From Xenorhabdus thuongxuanensis (GTDB taxonomy: Bacteria; Pseudomonadota; Gammaproteobacteria; Enterobacterales; Enterobacteriaceae): DNA of 38,164 bases. The translations under genes and the position numbers were made by a program. The notes under the pieces were generated by a model. It searched no databases and was not told the DNA's origin. It saw only the letters and a list, made by a program, of their open reading frames with translations. Shown here piece by piece: positions 1-9,982 of this stretch; the stretch's first letter is position 1, and every line of letters starts with the position of its first letter. The stretch lies in assembly GCF_001908095.1 (NCBI RefSeq), contig NZ_MKGR01000007.1, forward strand, positions 95,168-133,331, in the 5' to 3' direction.

Positions 1-69
1 GAACGGAATTACGCCAGTATGTTGGCTCTGGCGTTTATCATTGTCTGGTTGCCCATGTGGGCTGAATGA
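1..69 (+). CDS. C-terminal end of an unidentified membrane protein (partial)
   Basis: The window opens inside a reading frame whose last 22 residues are visible before a TGA. They include a hydrophobic stretch (MLALAFIIVWLPMW) ending in Ala-Glu, which looks like the final transmembrane helix of an inner-membrane protein. It points the same way as holE, which starts about 95 bases later. I cannot assign a family from so short a tail. Confidence 0.45.
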   Translation, partial: ERNYASMLALAFIIVWLPMWAE

Positions 70-163
70 ATTATGACCTTAAAACATCAACAGACCCTAA
101 ACAAAAAAGAGTTTATTAATTTTCTTTTAGATAAATTAAAAATGAGTTTTCAGAGAGGCCAAA

Positions 164-394
164 ATGGAACATAACTTAGCCAAATTATCTAAAGATGAAA
201 TGGATAAGGTCAATGTTGATTTAGCAGCATCCGGTGTTGCTTTTAAAGAACGTTATAACATGTCTGTCATTCCTGACACTGTTGAACAATCACAACCTTC
301 GCATCTGCGAGAGTATTTTCAACAACGCTTACAGCATTACCGCCAGCAGTCAAGATTACTGTCACGATTGCCTTATGAACCTAAAAGCCGTTGA
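164..394 (+). CDS. holE: DNA polymerase III subunit theta
   Basis: Small accessory subunit of the Pol III core; in E. coli it binds and stabilises the epsilon proofreading subunit. The 76-residue product has the same length as E. coli HolE and is close to it from memory throughout: NLAKL near the start, the [11 protein letters not shown] block, the [10 protein letters not shown] segment and the C-terminal LSRLPYEPK. The start follows an AGAGAGG ribosome binding site. HolE occurs mainly in enterobacteria, which supports the taxonomic guess. It converges with pip, and a strong hairpin lies between the two stop codons. Identification is firm. Confidence 0.96.
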   Translation: MEHNLAKLSKDEMDKVNVDLAASGVAFKERYNMSVIPDTVEQSQPSHLREYFQQRLQHYRQQSRLLSRLPYEPKSR

Positions 395-402
395 GGGAAT
401 GA

Positions 403-437
403 TAAAAAAGGATAACCACCCTTTGCGGGTGGTTATC

Positions 438-439
<2 letters not shown>
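403..439 (-). terminator. Rho-independent terminator of pip
   Basis: A perfect 13-bp stem (AGGATAACCACCC against its complement) with a five-base loop lies between holE and pip. Read on the minus strand it is followed by TTTTTT, so it terminates pip and overlaps its stop codon. On the plus strand the following bases are not T-rich, so for holE it may only protect the transcript end. Confidence 0.9.
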
Positions 440-1403
<964 letters not shown>

Positions 1404-1410
1404 TCACTGT

Positions 1411-1444
1411 TTAAACAAAACGGGATACTTTCCCAGTATCCCGT
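1411..1444 (-). terminator. Rho-independent terminator of yebF
   Basis: A perfect 10-bp stem (ACGGGATACT and its complement) with a five-base loop, followed on the minus strand by TTTTGTTT. It sits between the end of yebF and the start of pip on the same strand. Confidence 0.85.
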
Positions 1445-1488
1445 ACATATTTAAAGAAAAGATAGCGTGACAAATTATTTTCTTTTAT

Positions 1489-1860
1489 TTACTTTACTTC
1501 ACTATAACTGATAGTCTCTTTTTGACAATCTATTGTGACATTGTAACTTTTATCTTTTTTCGTACCTCGGACGATCAGAGGAACCTGCAGTGCATTCGTA
1601 TCACCAGTAATATCATTGACATTTACCCATGCAATCGGTTTTGAAGTGCCTAATTGCTTTCTGTCTTTATCCCAGTGATTAATGCGATTTTGTAAGAAAT
1701 CTTGCTTAACCTGTGCCGCTACTTGATCTTTGGTTAAATTTTTACAAGAAATAAACTTTGCCACACGCTCGTTTTCAGCAGCGATTGCAGTAAACGAAAC
1801 AGAAAACAGAACACTTGCACTCAATAAACCAATACGACGAATAAACTGGCTTGCCTTCAT
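1489..1860 (-). CDS. yebF: YebF family secreted protein
   Basis: Small exported protein; in E. coli YebF is secreted to the medium and shares its fold with the colicin M immunity protein. The product has a signal peptide (basic MKASQFIRR, hydrophobic core, AIAA cleavage region near residue 28), then a mature domain with two cysteines (Cys39 and Cys112) that in the family form a disulfide. The NRINHW, PIAWV and VPLIVRG segments match E. coli YebF from memory. I start it at the second Met because AGGAGGT lies five bases upstream; an in-frame ATG six codons earlier has no comparable site. Its cellular role is unknown. Confidence 0.9.
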   Translation of the reverse strand: MKASQFIRRIGLLSASVLFSVSFTAIAAENERVAKFISCKNLTKDQVAAQVKQDFLQNRINHWDKDRKQLGTSKPIAWVNVNDITGDTNALQVPLIVRGTKKDKSYNVTIDCQKETISYSEVK

Positions 1861-1961
1861 ATTACCTCCTATTACCATCCAAATAGTATGGATTAAAAGT
1901 TGCGATAAATTAACACGTAGTAGAAAGTAATTATGTGAGTTTTGTTAAAAATGCGTTGTGA

Positions 1962-2144
1962 CTAGTTTTCACCATCTTCAAATAAAACATGGATCTGCTC
2001 ATTGTTCTGGTGCTTTTCACGTAATTCCTTAGCAACAATAGCAATGGCTTCTCCACTGCCCATTCCTTCGGAAATGAGCTGATGGATCTTTTCTACGGCA
2101 ACTTGCTGCTCTTCATGGGATAATGCTGGCATACCTGAAAACAT
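1962..2144 (-). CDS. yoaH: YoaH family small protein (UPF0181)
   Basis: A 60-residue acidic protein of unknown function. [14 protein letters not shown] at the start and SSGxAIAxVAxELR-like spacing in the middle correspond to E. coli YoaH (59 residues). An earlier in-frame Met exists seven codons upstream, but the family starts at MFxGxP and a GAGGTT ribosome binding site lies eight bases before that ATG. It is divergent from pabB, as in E. coli, with about 120 bases between them for both promoters. No motif hints at a biochemical role. Confidence 0.9.
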   Translation of the reverse strand: MFSGMPALSHEEQQVAVEKIHQLISEGMGSGEAIAIVAKELREKHQNNEQIHVLFEDGEN

Positions 2145-2266
2145 CGTTATAACCTCAAACAAAACATAGCAATTATTGGCAAACGACGATTATAGCCTGT
2201 TTTATCTCAAGTCAGGAGCGAGATTGTGTGATAATCTCCGTGGATTAATATGTTATTCCTTGTGGA

Positions 2267-3664
2267 TTGCCAAACACCAATATTGATGCCGTCATGAAAA
2301 TTGCATTACAAAAACGACAATTACCGTATTCTCCTGATCTCGCCATTCACTATTTTTCCCCCCTCTCAGCATTACCTTGGGTCATGCTGTTACATTCTGG
2401 AACCGCCGAACATCCGCATAATCGATTTGATATTATCGTCGCCGAACCTATGACAACTCTTGTTACCCGAGGAGCATCTACCGAAATTAATCGTAATGGT
2501 AAGGTTTCTCTTTCTCAGGGAGATCCCTTCCTGCTATTAAAAGACCACCTTCACGCTAGTGGTATTGATGTTCAGTTTGATCCAGATCTCCCTTTTCAAG
2601 GGGGAGCATTAGGTATATGGGGATACGATCTCGGACGACGTATCGAAAAGTTACCTGAATTAGCTACCAATGAACTGAGTTTTCCTGATATGGCTATAGG
2701 GATTTACGATTGGGGATTGATTATTGATCATCAGCTAAAGAAAGCGACGTTACTGAGCTACCACAATATTGACGAACGGCTGACATGGTTAGAGTCTCAG
2801 CGAGAAAACAGAAAAGAAGGCTTTTCCCTGACAAGTTCGTGGCAATCCAATATGACAGCACAGCAATACCACGAAAAAATTGCTCAAATCCATCGCTACC
2901 TACGAGAGGGAGATTGCTATCAAGTCAATTTATCACAACGGTTCCATGCCAATTACGAAGGAGATGAATGGCAGGCATTTATCCAACTCAATGAAAGTAA
3001 CCAGGCTCCTTTTTCTGCTTTTATCCGCTTGCCTGAGCACTGCATTATCAGCGTTTCACCTGAACGCTTTATTCTTTTGCAAGATCATCATATTCAGACG
3101 CGCCCAATAAAGGGAACGCGGCCCCGATTGCAAGACCCCACTGAGGATCAATTGCAAGCAGAGAAATTAGCAAATTCACGGAAAGATCGCGCGGAAAACT
3201 TGATGATTGTTGATTTATTGAGAAACGACATTGGGCGGGTTGCTATTCCAGGATCTGTCAAAGTCCCTGAATTATTTATTGTTGAACCTTTTCCGGCTGT
3301 ACACCATCTGGTCAGCACCATCACAGCAATCTTGCCCGACACATATCATGCCACAGATTTACTGCGTGCCTGTTTTCCAGGCGGCTCAATTACGGGTGCC
3401 CCTAAAATCCGGGCCATGGAAATCATTGAAGAGTTGGAGCCACATCGCAGGCATGGATATTGTGGTGCTGTTGGCTATATTAGTTTCTGCGGTACAATGG
3501 ACAGCAATATTACTATTCGTACCTTGCTGACAGAAAAAGGAAAAATTTACTGTTGGGCAGGGGGTGGTATCGTCGCAGATAGCATCGCTGAAAAAGAATA
3601 CCAAGAAACATTTGATAAACTCGGACGGATCTTACCTCAATTAGGGGAACTATCTATACCATGA
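2267..3664 (+). CDS. pabB: Aminodeoxychorismate synthase component I
   Basis: Converts chorismate and ammonia (supplied by PabA) to 4-amino-4-deoxychorismate for folate synthesis. The chorismate-binding domain covers the C-terminal half. The PIKGTRPR signature, with the lysine that distinguishes PabB from the alanine of TrpE, lies near residue 283, followed by NLMIVDLLRNDIGR, the PGGSITGAPK block and GGGIVADS near the C terminus. The reading frame opens with a TTG preceded by GTGGA; the first ATG is nine codons later, lacks a clear binding site, and would give an N terminus closer in length to E. coli PabB. The start is therefore uncertain. It overlaps nudL by four bases, so the two are translationally coupled. 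Confidence 0.93.
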   Translation: MPNTNIDAVMKIALQKRQLPYSPDLAIHYFSPLSALPWVMLLHSGTAEHPHNRFDIIVAEPMTTLVTRGASTEINRNGKVSLSQGDPFLLLKDHLHASGIDVQFDPDLPFQGGALGIWGYDLGRRIEKLPELATNELSFPDMAIGIYDWGLIIDHQLKKATLLSYHNIDERLTWLESQRENRKEGFSLTSSWQSNMTAQQYHEKIAQIHRYLREGDCYQVNLSQRFHANYEGDEWQAFIQLNESNQAPFSAFIRLPEHCIISVSPERFILLQDHHIQTRPIKGTRPRLQDPTEDQLQAEKLANSRKDRAENLMIVDLLRNDIGRVAIPGSVKVPELFIVEPFPAVHHLVSTITAILPDTYHATDLLRACFPGGSITGAPKIRAMEIIEELEPHRRHGYCGAVGYISFCGTMDSNITIRTLLTEKGKIYCWAGGGIVADSIAEKEYQETFDKLGRILPQLGELSIP

Positions 3665-4230
3665 CATCGCTCTCTGACTTCATTCATCGGTTTCAATTGC
3701 AGCTTCCTGCACGACCAGCATATTTAGCCAGCAACCAACGGAATGCTGCGGTATTGTTACCGATTATATGTAAGCCAGAACCAACGCTGTTATTCACTCA
3801 ACGCTCCGCAAGCCTCCGCTCCCACGCCGGACAAATTGCTTTTCCGGGCGGAGCGGCAGATCCTGAAGACGCTTCCCTTATTGCCACCGCGTTGAGGGAG
3901 GCAGAAGAAGAAGTCAGCCTACCGCAAGATAAGGTACAAATACTGGGGCAATTAACTCCCTTGGATAGCCTTGGAGGTTATCGTGTTACTCCGGTAATTG
4001 GGCTTATTTCCGAACCAATCTCTTTTCGAACCAACCCAACAGAAGTCGCAAGCATTTTTGAAATTCCGCTGTTTGATGCACTTTCTCTTCCCCATTATCG
4101 GTATCTGGATATAAAACGCCGCAATCAACAGCGCCGAGTCTATTTTTATTGGCACCAAGAACATATGATTTGGGGATTAACCGCAGACATTATTTATCGT
4201 TTAGCACAGCAAGTGCAAAAAACGCCCTAG
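3661..4230 (+). CDS. nudL: Nudix hydrolase, CoA pyrophosphatase NudL
   Basis: Predicted to hydrolyse coenzyme A and its derivatives to phosphopantetheine and adenosine 3',5'-bisphosphate. The 189 residues carry the PROSITE-type NudL motif (SHAGQIAFPGG near residue 54) running into a Nudix box (GG...ALREAEEEVSL, about residues 63-85) with the catalytic REAEEE glutamates intact. The ATG overlaps the pabB stop as ATGA, the same gene pair as E. coli pabB-yeaB. sdaA follows 167 bases downstream, also as in E. coli. Confidence 0.92.
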   Translation: MTSLSDFIHRFQLQLPARPAYLASNQRNAAVLLPIICKPEPTLLFTQRSASLRSHAGQIAFPGGAADPEDASLIATALREAEEEVSLPQDKVQILGQLTPLDSLGGYRVTPVIGLISEPISFRTNPTEVASIFEIPLFDALSLPHYRYLDIKRRNQQRRVYFYWHQEHMIWGLTADIIYRLAQQVQKTP

Positions 4231-4397
4231 ATTGGACACAAAACGCCATAAAACTGTGCATTACTTATCCATAATCATATCAATTGCTATTATAATTAAA
4301 AAAAAACTGTAAACTCCTTTATCAACACTACCAAATAACAGTAAAGTAGCGCGCTTTATATAAATAACTATATCTCTCTTCTTTAAAGGAGTCTGGC

Positions 4398-5762
4398 GTG
4401 ATTAGCGTTTTCGACATGTTTAAGGTGGGTATTGGCCCATCCAGCTCTCATACTGTTGGTCCTATGAAAGCAGGCAAACAATTTGTCGATGATCTTGTAA
4501 ACCAGGGGGTAATGTCCTCTATCACGCGTGTAGCTGTTGATGTATACGGCTCACTTTCATTAACCGGGAAAGGTCACCATACGGATATCGCTATCATCAT
4601 GGGTCTGGCAGGTAATATGCCGGCAACTGTTGATATTGATTCAATTCCAGGTTTTATTCGTGATGTTGAGCAAACTGAACGTTTGCCGCTGGCAAATGGT
4701 TTACACGAAGTCGATTTTCCTCGCGATGGCGGTATGAACTTCCGTAGCGATAACCTATCACTGCACGAAAATGGCATGCAAATTCATGCGTTCGCCGGTG
4801 ACGAAAAAGTTTACAGCAAAACCTACTACTCCATCGGTGGTGGTTTTATTGTTGATGAAGAACATTTTGGCAAGCCATCCCAGGATTCCAAACCTGTTTC
4901 TTATCCTTACAGCTCTGCGGCTGAACTGCTGATGAACTGTAATAAAACAGGCTTGTCTGTTTCTGGCCTGATGATGAAAAATGAATTGGATCTACACAGC
5001 AAAGAAGAAATTGCTGAGTATTTCGCAGATATCTGGGCAACCATGCAAGCTTGTATTGAACGAGGCCTGAACACAGAAGGAGTTTTACCAGGCCCATTGC
5101 GTGTTCCTCGCCGTGCAGCCGCACTGCACCGTATGCTGACATCATCAAACAAATTGTCTAATGACCCAATGAATGTTGTTGATTTAGTCAATATGTTTGC
5201 ATTAGCCGTCAATGAAGAAAATGCCGCTGGTGGCCGTGTTGTTACAGCGCCAACCAATGGCGCATGTGGTATTGTTCCTGCCGTTTTGGCCTATTACAAC
5301 CATTGTATTGAGCCTGTAACAGCGGAACTGTATACCCGTTATTTTCTGGCTGCAGGTGCAATCGGTATCTTGTATAAAATGAATGCCTCTATTTCTGGTG
5401 CTGAAGTTGGCTGCCAGGGTGAAGTTGGGGTTGCTTGTTCTATGGCGGCAGCCGGCCTTGCAGAATTACTCGGCGCAAGCCCTGAGCAGGTTTGTATCGC
5501 AGCAGAAATTGGCATGGAACATAACCTCGGTTTGACTTGTGACCCTGTTGCAGGTCAGGTGCAAGTTCCTTGTATTGAACGTAATGCTATTGCATCAGTT
5601 AAAGCGATTAATGCTTCCCGTATGGCACTTCGCCGTACCAGTGAACCACGTGTTTCTCTCGATAAAGTTATTGAAACCATGTATGAAACGGGCAAAGATA
5701 TGAACGCGAAATACCGTGAAACTTCACGCGGTGGTTTAGCGATAAAAGTTCAATGTGACTAA
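4398..5762 (+). CDS. sdaA: L-serine ammonia-lyase (L-serine deaminase)
   Basis: Iron-sulfur enzyme that deaminates L-serine to pyruvate and ammonia in the cytoplasm. The 454 residues match the single-chain enterobacterial type: a beta domain with GPSSSHTVGP at about residues 14-23, then the alpha domain with NGACGIVP, GAEVGCQGEVG and GLTCDPVAG; cysteines in the last motifs are the usual [4Fe-4S] ligands of the family. The start is GTG, supported by AAAGGAG seven bases upstream. A separate AT-rich leader of 167 bases precedes it. A hairpin with a T-run follows about 80 bases after the stop. sdaA, sdaB and tdcG products are very similar, so the symbol rests partly on the pabB-nudL context. Confidence 0.94.
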   Translation: MISVFDMFKVGIGPSSSHTVGPMKAGKQFVDDLVNQGVMSSITRVAVDVYGSLSLTGKGHHTDIAIIMGLAGNMPATVDIDSIPGFIRDVEQTERLPLANGLHEVDFPRDGGMNFRSDNLSLHENGMQIHAFAGDEKVYSKTYYSIGGGFIVDEEHFGKPSQDSKPVSYPYSSAAELLMNCNKTGLSVSGLMMKNELDLHSKEEIAEYFADIWATMQACIERGLNTEGVLPGPLRVPRRAAALHRMLTSSNKLSNDPMNVVDLVNMFALAVNEENAAGGRVVTAPTNGACGIVPAVLAYYNHCIEPVTAELYTRYFLAAGAIGILYKMNASISGAEVGCQGEVGVACSMAAAGLAELLGASPEQVCIAAEIGMEHNLGLTCDPVAGQVQVPCIERNAIASVKAINASRMALRRTSEPRVSLDKVIETMYETGKDMNAKYRETSRGGLAIKVQCD

Positions 5763-5842
5763 CACAATACATCGTTCATTTATTGCACAGTTGGCGATAA
5801 TCCTGTCTATTTTTTCTACATTTAGATTTTGATTGAAATAGT

Positions 5843-5872
5843 ATCCCTGCCATTTGGTAGGGATATTTTTTT
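5843..5872 (+). terminator. Rho-independent terminator of sdaA
   Basis: A nine-base stem (ATCCCTGCC paired with GGTAGGGAT, one G-U pair), loop ATTT, then a run of seven T after one A. Confidence 0.85.
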
Positions 5873-6271
5873 GGCTGAAACGAGTGACTAAAGTACATAA
5901 TTTCCCATCTTGCGATAAAAACATCGCAATTTTTTTATAAGAAAATTAAGAAAATGTTACCGGAAACAGAAATAAATATCTTACTATAATAAATTATCAA
6001 AACTTAAAAATAAATTATTATTATTTATTGGAATAAAATATTGTTTTAACCTGCCAAAATAGTCTGACTTAATTTTTCTGACTGATAGCAATTTTCTTGA
6101 AGGCTGCTAATGATAATCTAATGGCATATTTTCTTATGTAACAAAATATAAAACACGACTGTTTTATGTTCACGACTATCCTATTGATTGATAGGTGGTT
6201 CAATACATTAGAAATGTTGAGTGTGAGCTTGCAGTAGTCTGAGTTCAATTGTTATAGAAAGGGGAAAACAA
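5873..6271 (+). promoter_or_regulatory. AT-rich leader and presumed promoter region of manXYZ
   Basis: About 400 bases without a gene between the sdaA terminator and manX. It is very AT-rich, with a short inverted repeat CCTAT/ATAGG at 6180-6195 and a good ribosome binding site (AAAGGGG at 6258-6264). In E. coli this promoter is controlled by CRP and Mlc; I looked for a TGTGA-N6-TCACA site and found no convincing match, so no specific operator is claimed. Confidence 0.4.
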
Positions 6272-7252
6272 GTGAGTATAGCCATTATGATTGGCACACA
6301 CGGGGCTGCGGCGGAACAACTGCTTCGTACCACAGAGATGTTGATTGGGGAACAGGAAAATGTTTCTTACATCGACTTTGTACCCGGTGAAAATGCTGAT
6401 ACGTTATTCGAGAAATACAACCAAAAGCTGGAATCGCTTGATACAGAACAAGGCGTGCTGTTTTTTGTCGATACTTGGGGTGGTAGCCCATTCAATGCCG
6501 CAAACCGCATCGTGATTGATAAAGACAACTACGAAATCGTTACTGGTGTAAATGTTCCGATGCTTGTTGAAGCTTTCATGTGTCGTGACGATGATCCAAC
6601 CATGGAAGAACTGGTTTCTGTTGCATTGGAAACCGGTAAAGAAGGGATTCGAGCCCTCAAAACAAAACAAGCTGAAGAGCCTGCCAAACCGGAACCTGTT
6701 AAACCAGCCCCTATCGCTGCACCTGTTTCGGCAACTTCAGCTTCATCAACCTCTGCGGGCGGCCATATGAAAATTGCTCTCGCACGTATTGATGATCGCC
6801 TGATCCACGGCCAAGTTGCTACCCGTTGGACTAAAGAAACTAATGTCAAACGTATCATTGTCGTCAGTGATGAAGTTGCCCAAGATACTGTTCGTTCTAC
6901 TTTGTTGAAACAAGTCGCACCTCCTGGCGTTAGCGCACATGTTGTAGACGTTGCCAAGTGTGTTCGGGTTTACAACAACCCCAAATATACCGGTGAACGC
7001 GTTATGCTGTTATTCACTAATCCGACAGATGTTCTGCGTATTGTAGAAGATGGTGTCGCTATCGAATCCGTAAATATCGGTGGCATGGCTTTCCGTCAAG
7101 GAAAAACCCAGATCAACAACGCAATTTCCGTTGATAAAACCGACATTGAATCCTTTGAAAAACTGAACTCTCGTGGCATAGAACTTGAAGCCCGTAAAGT
7201 TGCCAGTGATACCCGTTTGAACATGATGGATCTGCTGAAAAAAGTTGAATAA
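6272..7252 (+). CDS. manX: PTS mannose-family transporter subunit IIAB
   Basis: Cytoplasmic phosphorelay subunit of the mannose/glucose/glucosamine PTS: HPr phosphorylates IIA, IIA passes the phosphate to IIB, and IIB to the incoming sugar. The IIA domain (residues 1-130) has its phosphorylated His10 in IGTHG. A Glu/Lys/Pro then Ala/Ser-rich linker (about 134-164) leads to the IIB domain, with its His179 in DDRLIHGQ. The start is GTG with AAAGGGG upstream. The linker differs in composition from E. coli ManX, as linkers commonly do. First gene of manXYZ, 81 bases before manY. Confidence 0.96.
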   Translation: MSIAIMIGTHGAAAEQLLRTTEMLIGEQENVSYIDFVPGENADTLFEKYNQKLESLDTEQGVLFFVDTWGGSPFNAANRIVIDKDNYEIVTGVNVPMLVEAFMCRDDDPTMEELVSVALETGKEGIRALKTKQAEEPAKPEPVKPAPIAAPVSATSASSTSAGGHMKIALARIDDRLIHGQVATRWTKETNVKRIIVVSDEVAQDTVRSTLLKQVAPPGVSAHVVDVAKCVRVYNNPKYTGERVMLLFTNPTDVLRIVEDGVAIESVNIGGMAFRQGKTQINNAISVDKTDIESFEKLNSRGIELEARKVASDTRLNMMDLLKKVE

Positions 7253-7333
7253 ATAAGAACAGATGTCATTTCATTAACCATTACTCAATAACAAAATTCT
7301 TACCAAATTACATTTGGTTACAGGAGAAAAACA

Positions 7334-8134
7334 ATGGAAATTACCGTTGTTCAACTTGTGTTGATATTTATCGTAGCCTGTATTGCAGGCATGGATTCAA
7401 TTCTTGATGAATTTCAATTTCACCGTCCATTAGTTGCTTGTACATTAATCGGCTTAGTGCTTGGTGATATGAAAACCGGCATTATCATCGGTGGTACACT
7501 GGAAATGATTGCCCTTGGCTGGATGAATATCGGTGCAGCAATCGCCCCCGATGCAGCATTGGCTTCCATCATTTCAACCATTCTGGTTATCGCAGGTGGG
7601 CAAGATGTCGGTGCGGGTATCGCATTGGCTATCCCACTGGCAGCAGCAGGCCAGGTTCTGACTATCATTGTCCGTACCTTAACTGTTGGCTTCCAACACG
7701 CAGCAGACAAGGCCGCAGAAAATGGTAATCTTCGTGCAATTAGCGTCCTTCACGTTTCAGCTTTACTACTTCAGGCTATGCGAATCGCCATCCCTGCTCT
7801 GATTGTTGCTGTCTCAGTAGGAACTTCTGAAGTTCAGCATATGTTGAATTCCATTCCACAAGTGGTCACCAGCGGCTTGAATATCGCCGGTGGTATGATC
7901 GTGGTTGTCGGTTATGCAATGGTGATTAACATGATGCGTGCCGGTTATCTGATGCCATTCTTCTACCTTGGTTTCGTAACGGCAGCCTTCACTAACTTCA
8001 ACCTTGTCGCATTAGGTGTGATTGGTATTGTCATGGCAATCCTATATATCCAGCTTAGCCCAAAATACAATCAATCACAGGCAGCCACCCATGCTGGTAA
8101 TACTCCAAACGACCTTGATAACGAATTAGATTAA
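7334..8134 (+). CDS. manY: PTS mannose-family transporter subunit IIC
   Basis: Integral membrane subunit that with ManZ forms the sugar channel. The 266 residues are strongly hydrophobic with several transmembrane segments; conserved features include GLVLGDMKTGIIIGGTLE near residue 40 and the PDAALASI region. The length equals that of E. coli ManY, the last residues are polar (cytoplasmic tail), and CAGGAG precedes the ATG. Only 13 bases separate it from manZ. ManYZ homologues elsewhere are also class II bacteriocin receptors and a lambda DNA entry point; nothing in this sequence tests that here. Confidence 0.96.
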   Translation: MEITVVQLVLIFIVACIAGMDSILDEFQFHRPLVACTLIGLVLGDMKTGIIIGGTLEMIALGWMNIGAAIAPDAALASIISTILVIAGGQDVGAGIALAIPLAAAGQVLTIIVRTLTVGFQHAADKAAENGNLRAISVLHVSALLLQAMRIAIPALIVAVSVGTSEVQHMLNSIPQVVTSGLNIAGGMIVVVGYAMVINMMRAGYLMPFFYLGFVTAAFTNFNLVALGVIGIVMAILYIQLSPKYNQSQAATHAGNTPNDLDNELD

Positions 8135-8147
8135 GAGGATAAACAAC

Positions 8148-8996
8148 ATGTCAGAGGCAACAAATATGGGTCAGAAAAAGCTGACACAAAGCGATATTCG
8201 TGGTGTATTCCTCCGTTCTAACCTCTTTCAAGGATCGTGGAACTTTGAGCGTATGCAGGCACTCGGTTTCTGCTTCTCAATGATACCAGCCATTCGTCGT
8301 CTGTACCCGGAGAATACCGAAGAAAGGAAGCAAGCTCTCAAACGACATATGGAATTTTTTAATACCCATCCTTATGTTGCAGCACCTATTCTTGGTGTCA
8401 CCATGGCAATGGAAGAGCAACGGGCAAATGGGGCTGACATTGATGACGGGGCTATCAACGGTATCAAAGTGGGTTTGATGGGTCCTTTAGCGGGTGTAGG
8501 TGATCCTATTTTCTGGGGAACTGTTCGTCCGGTATTCGCTGCTCTGGGTGCAGGTATTGCCATGAGTGGCAGTCTGTTAGGCCCTATTCTGTTTTTCCTC
8601 CTGTTTAATTTAGTGCGATTACTCACTCGTTATTTAGGTGTGGCTTATGGCTACAAAAAAGGATTGGATATCGTTAAAGATATGGGTGGTGGCTTTTTGC
8701 AGAAAATGACGGAAGGAGCATCAATTCTTGGCTTGTTTGTCATGGGTGCACTTGTCAATAAATGGACCAAAGTTAATATCCCACTTGTGGTTTCTGAAGT
8801 TCCTGATCCAGTCACTGGTGAGATGAAAGTGACGACGGTTCAAACCATCCTTGACCAATTAATGCCCGGCCTGATGCCATTGTTGTTAACATTTGGTTGT
8901 ATGTGGCTACTGCGGAAGAAAGTCAATCCATTATGGATTATTATCGGCTTTTTCGTGCTGGGGATCGTCGGTTTCCGTTTTGGTTTCCTTGGCTAG
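8148..8996 (+). CDS. manZ: PTS mannose-family transporter subunit IID
   Basis: Second membrane subunit of the mannose-family permease, a component unique to this PTS class. At 282 residues it has the family's amphipathic N-terminal half (FNTHPYVAAPILGVTMAMEE near residues 70-90, GLMGPLAGVGDPIFWGT near 108-124) and hydrophobic helices in the last 70 residues, ending FRFGFLG. It follows AGAGGAT. A strong terminator begins 32 bases after the stop, so manXYZ ends here and yobD has its own transcript or depends on readthrough. Confidence 0.96.
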   Translation: MSEATNMGQKKLTQSDIRGVFLRSNLFQGSWNFERMQALGFCFSMIPAIRRLYPENTEERKQALKRHMEFFNTHPYVAAPILGVTMAMEEQRANGADIDDGAINGIKVGLMGPLAGVGDPIFWGTVRPVFAALGAGIAMSGSLLGPILFFLLFNLVRLLTRYLGVAYGYKKGLDIVKDMGGGFLQKMTEGASILGLFVMGALVNKWTKVNIPLVVSEVPDPVTGEMKVTTVQTILDQLMPGLMPLLLTFGCMWLLRKKVNPLWIIIGFFVLGIVGFRFGFLG

Positions 8997-9027
8997 ATCC
9001 GATATTCCTGCCTGACTGGAATGTTTA

Positions 9028-9053
9028 GGGGAGGTTTTACCTCCCCCTTTCTT
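9028..9053 (+). terminator. Rho-independent terminator of manXYZ
   Basis: Perfect GGGGAGGT/ACCTCCCC stem, three-base loop, followed by CTTTCTTTA. Confidence 0.88.
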
Positions 9054-9110
9054 TATTCATCAGTAAATATACTATAAATTTTCCACGTAATATGAAACCA
9101 GGGATTAAAA

Positions 9111-9569
9111 ATGAGTCTGAATGATATTGTTCTAATAGTTTTAATTATATTGATGCTCTCTTTTGCGATCTATGATGAATTTATTATCAATCAGCTCAAA
9201 GGAAAAACGCTGTTAAATATCAAACTTAAAAGAAAACAGCGAATTGATGCCCTAATATTTATCATTTTGATTGCTATTGTTATTTACAATAATGTCACAT
9301 CACATGGCAGTCAGTTCACGACCTATTTATTATCATTTATCATCTTGATGACATTATATCTAGGTTATATTCGCTCACCAAAACTAATATTCAAAAAACA
9401 GGGTTTTTATTATACCAACCATTTTTTTTCGTATGAAAGCATTAACGCAATGAATTTATCTGAAGATGGCATTCTTATGATGGACTTGGGACAGCATAAA
9501 ATCTACCTATCAGTAACAAAACTGGATGACTTAGAAAAAATTTATCAGTTTCTTGTTAACAACAAATGA
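9111..9569 (+). CDS. yobD: YobD inner-membrane protein (DUF986, UPF0266)
   Basis: A 152-residue inner-membrane protein of unknown function. Three hydrophobic segments are visible (about residues 5-22, 44-62 and 70-88), then a soluble C-terminal half with AMNLSEDGILMMDL and DDLEKIYQFL. These features and the length match E. coli YobD. It sits between manZ and mntP as in E. coli. An AGGG site precedes the ATG, and a hairpin follows the stop. Confidence 0.92.
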   Translation: MSLNDIVLIVLIILMLSFAIYDEFIINQLKGKTLLNIKLKRKQRIDALIFIILIAIVIYNNVTSHGSQFTTYLLSFIILMTLYLGYIRSPKLIFKKQGFYYTNHFFSYESINAMNLSEDGILMMDLGQHKIYLSVTKLDDLEKIYQFLVNNK

Positions 9570-9590
9570 TTTCTCTTGGCGGATTCGACT

Positions 9591-9623
9591 AAATAAGATC
9601 AATAATTCATATTGGTCTTATTT
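9591..9623 (+). terminator. Terminator-like hairpin after yobD
   Basis: A 14-base stem (AAATAAGATCAATA against TATTGGTCTTATTT, one G-U pair) with a five-base loop. The A-rich left arm and T-rich right arm are typical of a bidirectional intrinsic terminator, although the stem itself is AT-rich. Confidence 0.65.
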
Positions 9624-9642
9624 CCCTCCTAAAATAGATATA

Positions 9643-9661
9643 GATAACGATAAGCATTATC
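9643..9661 (+). promoter_or_regulatory. Fur box upstream of mntP
   Basis: GATAACGATAAGCATTATC matches the 19-base Fur consensus GATAATGATAATCATTATC at 17 positions by eye. It lies about 75-90 bases before the riboswitch, close to where an mntP promoter would sit. Fur influence on mntP is known in E. coli; binding here is inferred. Confidence 0.7.
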
Positions 9662-9732
9662 ATTTTTATATTTAAAATATAGCAAAATATTTTTTATCTT
9701 TTATTCTTAATATGATATTGTCCGTCACAGTC

Positions 9733-9982
9733 ATTGGGGAGTAGCCTGTTCCAGAGAATCTCTGGAAAATTCGTATCAACATACTCGTTTAAAATAAAAC
9801 GTGGTACGAATACCTAAAGAACCTAATAAAATCCAGGTTATTACGTCCCCGTTATATTTCAAGTGACAATTAACAAAGTGAAACTTGAAAGATTACGGGG
9901 ATAAATCGGTTGGCAAGACCATAGACACATAACAACACCATTGGTTGGGGGTGTGTTGTGTGTGTATGGAATCACCCAACCG
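9733..9982 (+). promoter_or_regulatory. yybP-ykoY manganese riboswitch in the mntP leader
   Basis: The 5' leader contains the GGGGAGTAGCC core of the yybP-ykoY family, an early hairpin TCCAGAG/CTCTGGA, and a closing helix CGGTTGG (9907-9913) with CCAACCG (9976-9982) enclosing a long imperfect stem (ACAACACC with GGTGTGTTGT). A further stem pairs CCCCGT near 9857 with ACGGGG near 9895, with an inner arm ATTTCAAGT/ACTTGAAAG. It ends 11 bases before the mntP ATG, as in the E. coli mntP riboswitch, where Mn2+ turns expression on. The exact boundaries are my estimate. Confidence 0.85.

Noticed and set aside
6140-6260. A CRP site upstream of manX
   Set aside because: Sequences such as TGTTTTATGTTCACG have the wrong spacing for TGTGA-N6-TCACA; no convincing match was found.
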